Source: Dactylosporangium siamense
GTDB lineage: Bacteria > Actinomycetota > Actinomycetes > Mycobacteriales > Micromonosporaceae
Length of the DNA stretch: 64,000 nt
Reading direction: 5' to 3'
Assembly (NCBI RefSeq): GCF_016862795.1
Contig: NZ_BONQ01000077.1
Coordinates: forward strand, 1-64,000
The notes under the pieces were generated by a model, which saw only the letters and a program-made list of their open reading frames with translations, searched no databases and was not told the DNA's origin. Below are positions 62,301 through 64,000 of this stretch, in pieces. The position numbers and the translations under genes are program-made. Position 1 is the first letter of the stretch. Each line of letters starts with the position of its first letter.

Positions 62301-62763
62301 TGTCGCACTTGTCGTGCCGCAGGGGCTGATCGACCGCCGCGCCGGACGGCGGGAGGAGCCGGTCGCCGAGTACATGGAGGACCTGGCCGCGATCGAGCGC
62401 CGCGCGATCCGCGCCGTAGTCGCGGCCGAGCAGCGGCTCGGCCGCGTGCCGCAGGTGATGGCGCACAACAATCCGGGGTACGACATCCGGTCGGCGGGGG
62501 AGGACGACCAGATCGTCCACATCGAGGTGAAGGGCCGGTCGGCCGGGCACGACAGCTTCTTCGTCACGAACCGGGAGATCCGCGCCGGCCAGAACGCGGA
62601 CAACTACCGGCTCGCCCTCGTCGAGGTCGACGAGCACGACCCGGCGGCCGACCGGGTGCACTACGTCCAGGACCCGTTCACAGATGTCCGGGTTTCCGCC
62701 CTGGTCAACGGCGTCCAGTTCAAGTGGCCCCAGATGTGGTCCCGCGGTACCGAACCCAACTGA
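59335..62763 (+). CDS. SNF2-family helicase with C-terminal DUF3883
   Basis: A 1142-residue SNF2/RapA-type ATPase. Motif I DDPGAGKT (127-134), DEAH (229-232), TATPHAG (about 267), lobe two TDAAGEGLNLQRA and RFGRIHRIGQHE (about 580-591). An N-terminal 90-residue beta domain precedes the motor. The last 110 residues are DUF3883 (NNPGYDIRSAGEDD...IHIEVKGRS), whose D...ExK pattern (YDIRS, IEVKGR) resembles a PD-(D/E)XK nuclease. SNF2-DUF3883 proteins recur in restriction and defence loci. The start codon at 59335 comes after a short leader with no strong ribosome site. The next gene follows after 57 bases. Confidence 0.92.
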   Translation: MRLEDLVPGSSVVGVVPGGPVEVIAVAPMGPDSVLLVYRTEQGALSEQILMRVNEPALEVVEVHRTTFDADATDFKLAAEAMRIRAAAQSDLMLAVTTSDLEPLPHQIEAVYGHLLDKVPLRFLLADDPGAGKTIMAGLYLKELMLRGDLSRCLIVAPGGLVNQWQEELSEKFGLRFAILTADVAAATPPGESVFDDNPRLIARMDHLSRNDTLVEQISHSAFDVVVVDEAHRMSAHYFGKKLQSTRRYRLGQALGKAAQHLLLMTATPHAGKEEDFQLFLALLDPDRFEGKYRKEEHTLGADGLMLRRVKEELLTFAGKPLFPQRIAYTVPYELSELEVELYEAVTEYVRQEWDRVDQLRRAGEVVRGNRVGFALTVLQRRLASSPEAILRSLQRRQARLEQRLNELLTKPAAKERLPEVQLDDILDDELTDTMEDTEEQLVDAATAAQSAEELRFEISVLQGLVDLAAKVRASGTDRKWAELKILLERHAPQKLIIFSEHRDTLTYLVEGISGVLRKKNAVVSIHGAMSRDARRAVQERFTSDAECLVLVATDAAGEGLNLQRAHLMVNYDLPWNPNRIEQRFGRIHRIGQHEMCHLWNLVAVNTREGAVFERLLAKIEEQNAALGGKVFDVLGEAFEGQPLHELLLDAIRRGQDPQVRAHLDQIIDERVGDTAVKLVRERALHHELRSVSDVDNARRDLEEARLLRLQPHYIEGFFRDAFDRAGGRLRGREPGRWEIPSVPQPVRELRTATAPINVRYERICFDRSHMRADGLPPAQLLAPGHPLLDALVQCMIDRYGEALERGTVMVDRLDPTEEPRLLIALHEEIIDGQERTVAKRFQYVELWNDGRSQPSVAPFLDYDAPTAYERELTTDLLHAPWLTGARRTAEHWAASTDLPAWYAHVGETRREQVGRTRGLVRERLSQEIQHWKDEAVRLTNIVLQGGKPTMQPTTAEQRAQDLRRRLTRRMAELDQDAHTQVRPPAVAAVALVVPQGLIDRRAGRREEPVAEYMEDLAAIERRAIRAVVAAEQRLGRVPQVMAHNNPGYDIRSAGEDDQIVHIEVKGRSAGHDSFFVTNREIRAGQNADNYRLALVEVDEHDPAADRVHYVQDPFTDVRVSALVNGVQFKWPQMWSRGTEPN

Positions 62764-62820
62764 ATGAATTGCCGCCCTGACCTGCGTGCTCGCCCCGTTG
62801 CCGTGTGATGAACTGTCGAT

Positions 62821-64000
62821 ATGAGTCCGAAGAGTCGTGGGCGCCCGGCTGGCCGGGGGAAGCCGAAATCTCGACGTCAGGAGCCCGTGCGGTCGCTGCG
62901 GCTCTCCGACCGGCTGATCCGGTCCGCCCGTGACCTGCTCGCCTGCACCGATCCACTGGAGGCCGAGGAGTGGGCCTCCGGCTGGCTCGGTCAGGTCTGG
63001 TTGACCGCCCCGCTCGGCGACAAGGACGCTGAGTCCACCTTCTGCGTCGAGGTTGCCGCGCGCTGCTGCACCCACCCGTCGCCGCAAGGGCTGGCCGCAT
63101 TGGCCGCCCTGCGGAGGGTCGCGCCGCCGAGTGAACATGCGCTGCTGGACGAGACGATCGCCATCCTGCGCGAAACCCAGCCGGCGCCGAGCTGGCTCGA
63201 TGCGGCGTTTTCGCCGGTACGGGCCATGCGCGCCATCGACGTCTACGACAGCGAGCGGGTGCTCTTCGTCGAGTACGGGTCGCATACGTTGCTTGCCCGG
63301 ATCCTCACCAGCGGTGGGCCGTCGTTGCAGCGGCTGGCGCTGCTGAACGGCGGTGCGGAGGAGGCATGGGAGCAAGCGCGGGAGGCTGTCGACGTACCGA
63401 TGCCGATCGAGGAAACCACGGTCGCCGAAGCGCTCGGCGAGATTGCCGACATGCTGAGGCACACCGACATGCTGTGGCCAAGGAATGACGACGAAGGCTT
63501 CGTTGCGTTGCGGGTGCTGGCGTGGACGCGGTCCCGGGCGTACCTCCCCGACTGGCCGGAGTTCGAGGCGCTCGCGGGCAGTCAACGGCAGGAACTCGTC
63601 GAGGCCTTCGTCGAGCGGACGACGGACTCCGAGGCATACCGGAGACTTGCCGACATCTTCCTCGACTACGGCGACGGGTACCTCGGCAACCGTCCACTCG
63701 GCTGGAGCCCAGACGCGGTCGAACTGTTCCTCACCGACTGGCTGCCGCGCAAGGCCTTCCTGGATGAGGACGAGCGTGCCGCGCTGCCCGACGCCCTGCG
63801 TAGCTGGCTGCGGTTCGCCCTCGAACGCCGAGGTGTCGCCGACGAATGGATCGTGCCGGTGATCGGCGAGGTCGATGCGTGGCTGCCGGAGTTCGAGGAC
63901 GCCCTGGACGACGAGGCGGCGTGGGGGCCGGCGAAGCAGATCGCCGCCGAGCTGGAGGCCCGCAACATCGACATCCGGGACAAGGACGCCGTCAACACCG
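62821..64000 (+). CDS. Hypothetical protein coupled to the SNF2 helicase, 3' truncated by window edge
   Basis: Open from ATG 62821 to the end of the window (393 codons so far) with no stop and strong G/C third-position bias. The N-terminus is basic (MSPKSRGRPAGRGKPKSRRQ), then SDRLIRSARDLLACTDPLEAEEWASGWLG. The remainder is alpha-helical and acidic (VAEALGEIADMLRHTD, ELVEAFVERTTDSEAYRRLADIFLDYGDGY). No known motif. Basic N-terminus and co-direction with the helicase suggest an accessory protein. The in-frame span on the opposite strand is a shadow. Confidence 0.8.
   Translation, partial: MSPKSRGRPAGRGKPKSRRQEPVRSLRLSDRLIRSARDLLACTDPLEAEEWASGWLGQVWLTAPLGDKDAESTFCVEVAARCCTHPSPQGLAALAALRRVAPPSEHALLDETIAILRETQPAPSWLDAAFSPVRAMRAIDVYDSERVLFVEYGSHTLLARILTSGGPSLQRLALLNGGAEEAWEQAREAVDVPMPIEETTVAEALGEIADMLRHTDMLWPRNDDEGFVALRVLAWTRSRAYLPDWPEFEALAGSQRQELVEAFVERTTDSEAYRRLADIFLDYGDGYLGNRPLGWSPDAVELFLTDWLPRKAFLDEDERAALPDALRSWLRFALERRGVADEWIVPVIGEVDAWLPEFEDALDDEAAWGPAKQIAAELEARNIDIRDKDAVNT

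Noticed and set aside
61660-63585. 641-codon minus-strand frame over the SNF2 helicase end and the last gene
   Set aside because: No motif; the plus strand has DUF3883 and an uninterrupted coding frame to the window end.
1-64000. tRNA or rRNA genes and tRNA-type attachment sites
   Set aside because: No cloverleaf with the conserved T-arm sequence or rRNA segment was noticed on either strand by eye; a covariance-model scan would be needed to exclude a missed tRNA.

Overview
The window is G+C-rich actinobacterial DNA, most likely from the Micromonosporaceae (Actinoplanes/Micromonospora/Dactylosporangium type). This rests on the strong G/C third-position bias, many GTG starts, a SigE-type ECF sigma factor, a DUF5753 regulator next to a DUF397 protein, two replication-relaxation proteins, and large secreted CBM-bearing hydrolases. 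The family assignment is inference; no rRNA or tRNA gene was seen. Layout: 1-6137 holds ordinary chromosomal or secreted-protein genes: the tail of an MBL-fold hydrolase, a DNRLRE/Ig-repeat secreted protein, a small membrane protein, an inositol-phosphate synthase homologue and a secreted protein. 6118-12192 (minus) is a tightly coupled three-gene cassette of DUF6361 protein, phospholipase-D-fold protein and SNF2-type helicase, which looks like an anti-phage module. 12423-14537 holds small membrane genes and a secreted M36/M4-like metallopeptidase. 14867-22297 (plus) is a five-gene operon: a membrane protein with a degenerate ATPase-like fold, a HerA/FtsK-type ATPase, a small protein, a repeat-rich protein ending in a nuclease-like toxin domain, and a candidate immunity protein. 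I regard it as the best candidate for an undescribed system. 22342-29315 holds a nuclease plus MazG pair, a ParA-like ATPase plus small SAP-like partner, a HelD-type RNA-polymerase-recycling ATPase, an HTH protein and a DUF3039-type protein. 29541-31248 is a sigma factor and its membrane partner. 31524-35907 is a coupled operon for plant polysaccharide breakdown (GH43, SGNH esterase, GH26 mannanase). 36517-50914 is a dense restriction and defence block. It has an HNH nuclease; an EcoRV-like endonuclease with a cytosine-C5 methylase and Vsr; then a three-gene set built around a 1790-residue MZB/DUF1998 helicase that resembles Druantia type III. 50930-53031 has small actinomycete regulatory genes, one frameshifted. 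53377-56762 carries minisatellites, GTTGGG clusters and two replication-relaxation genes, one frameshifted, and looks like the remains of an integrated or plasmid-type element. 56938-64000 returns to defence-type genes: a PUA/EVE-like HNH nuclease, a second ParA plus SAP-like pair, a SNF2 helicase with DUF3883, and a coupled gene that runs off the window. Taken together, at least six separate nucleic-acid-directed modules sit within 58 kb, interleaved with sugar-utilisation and regulatory genes. Many neighbours are translationally coupled (ATGA or TGATG junctions), and this supports the module boundaries given here.
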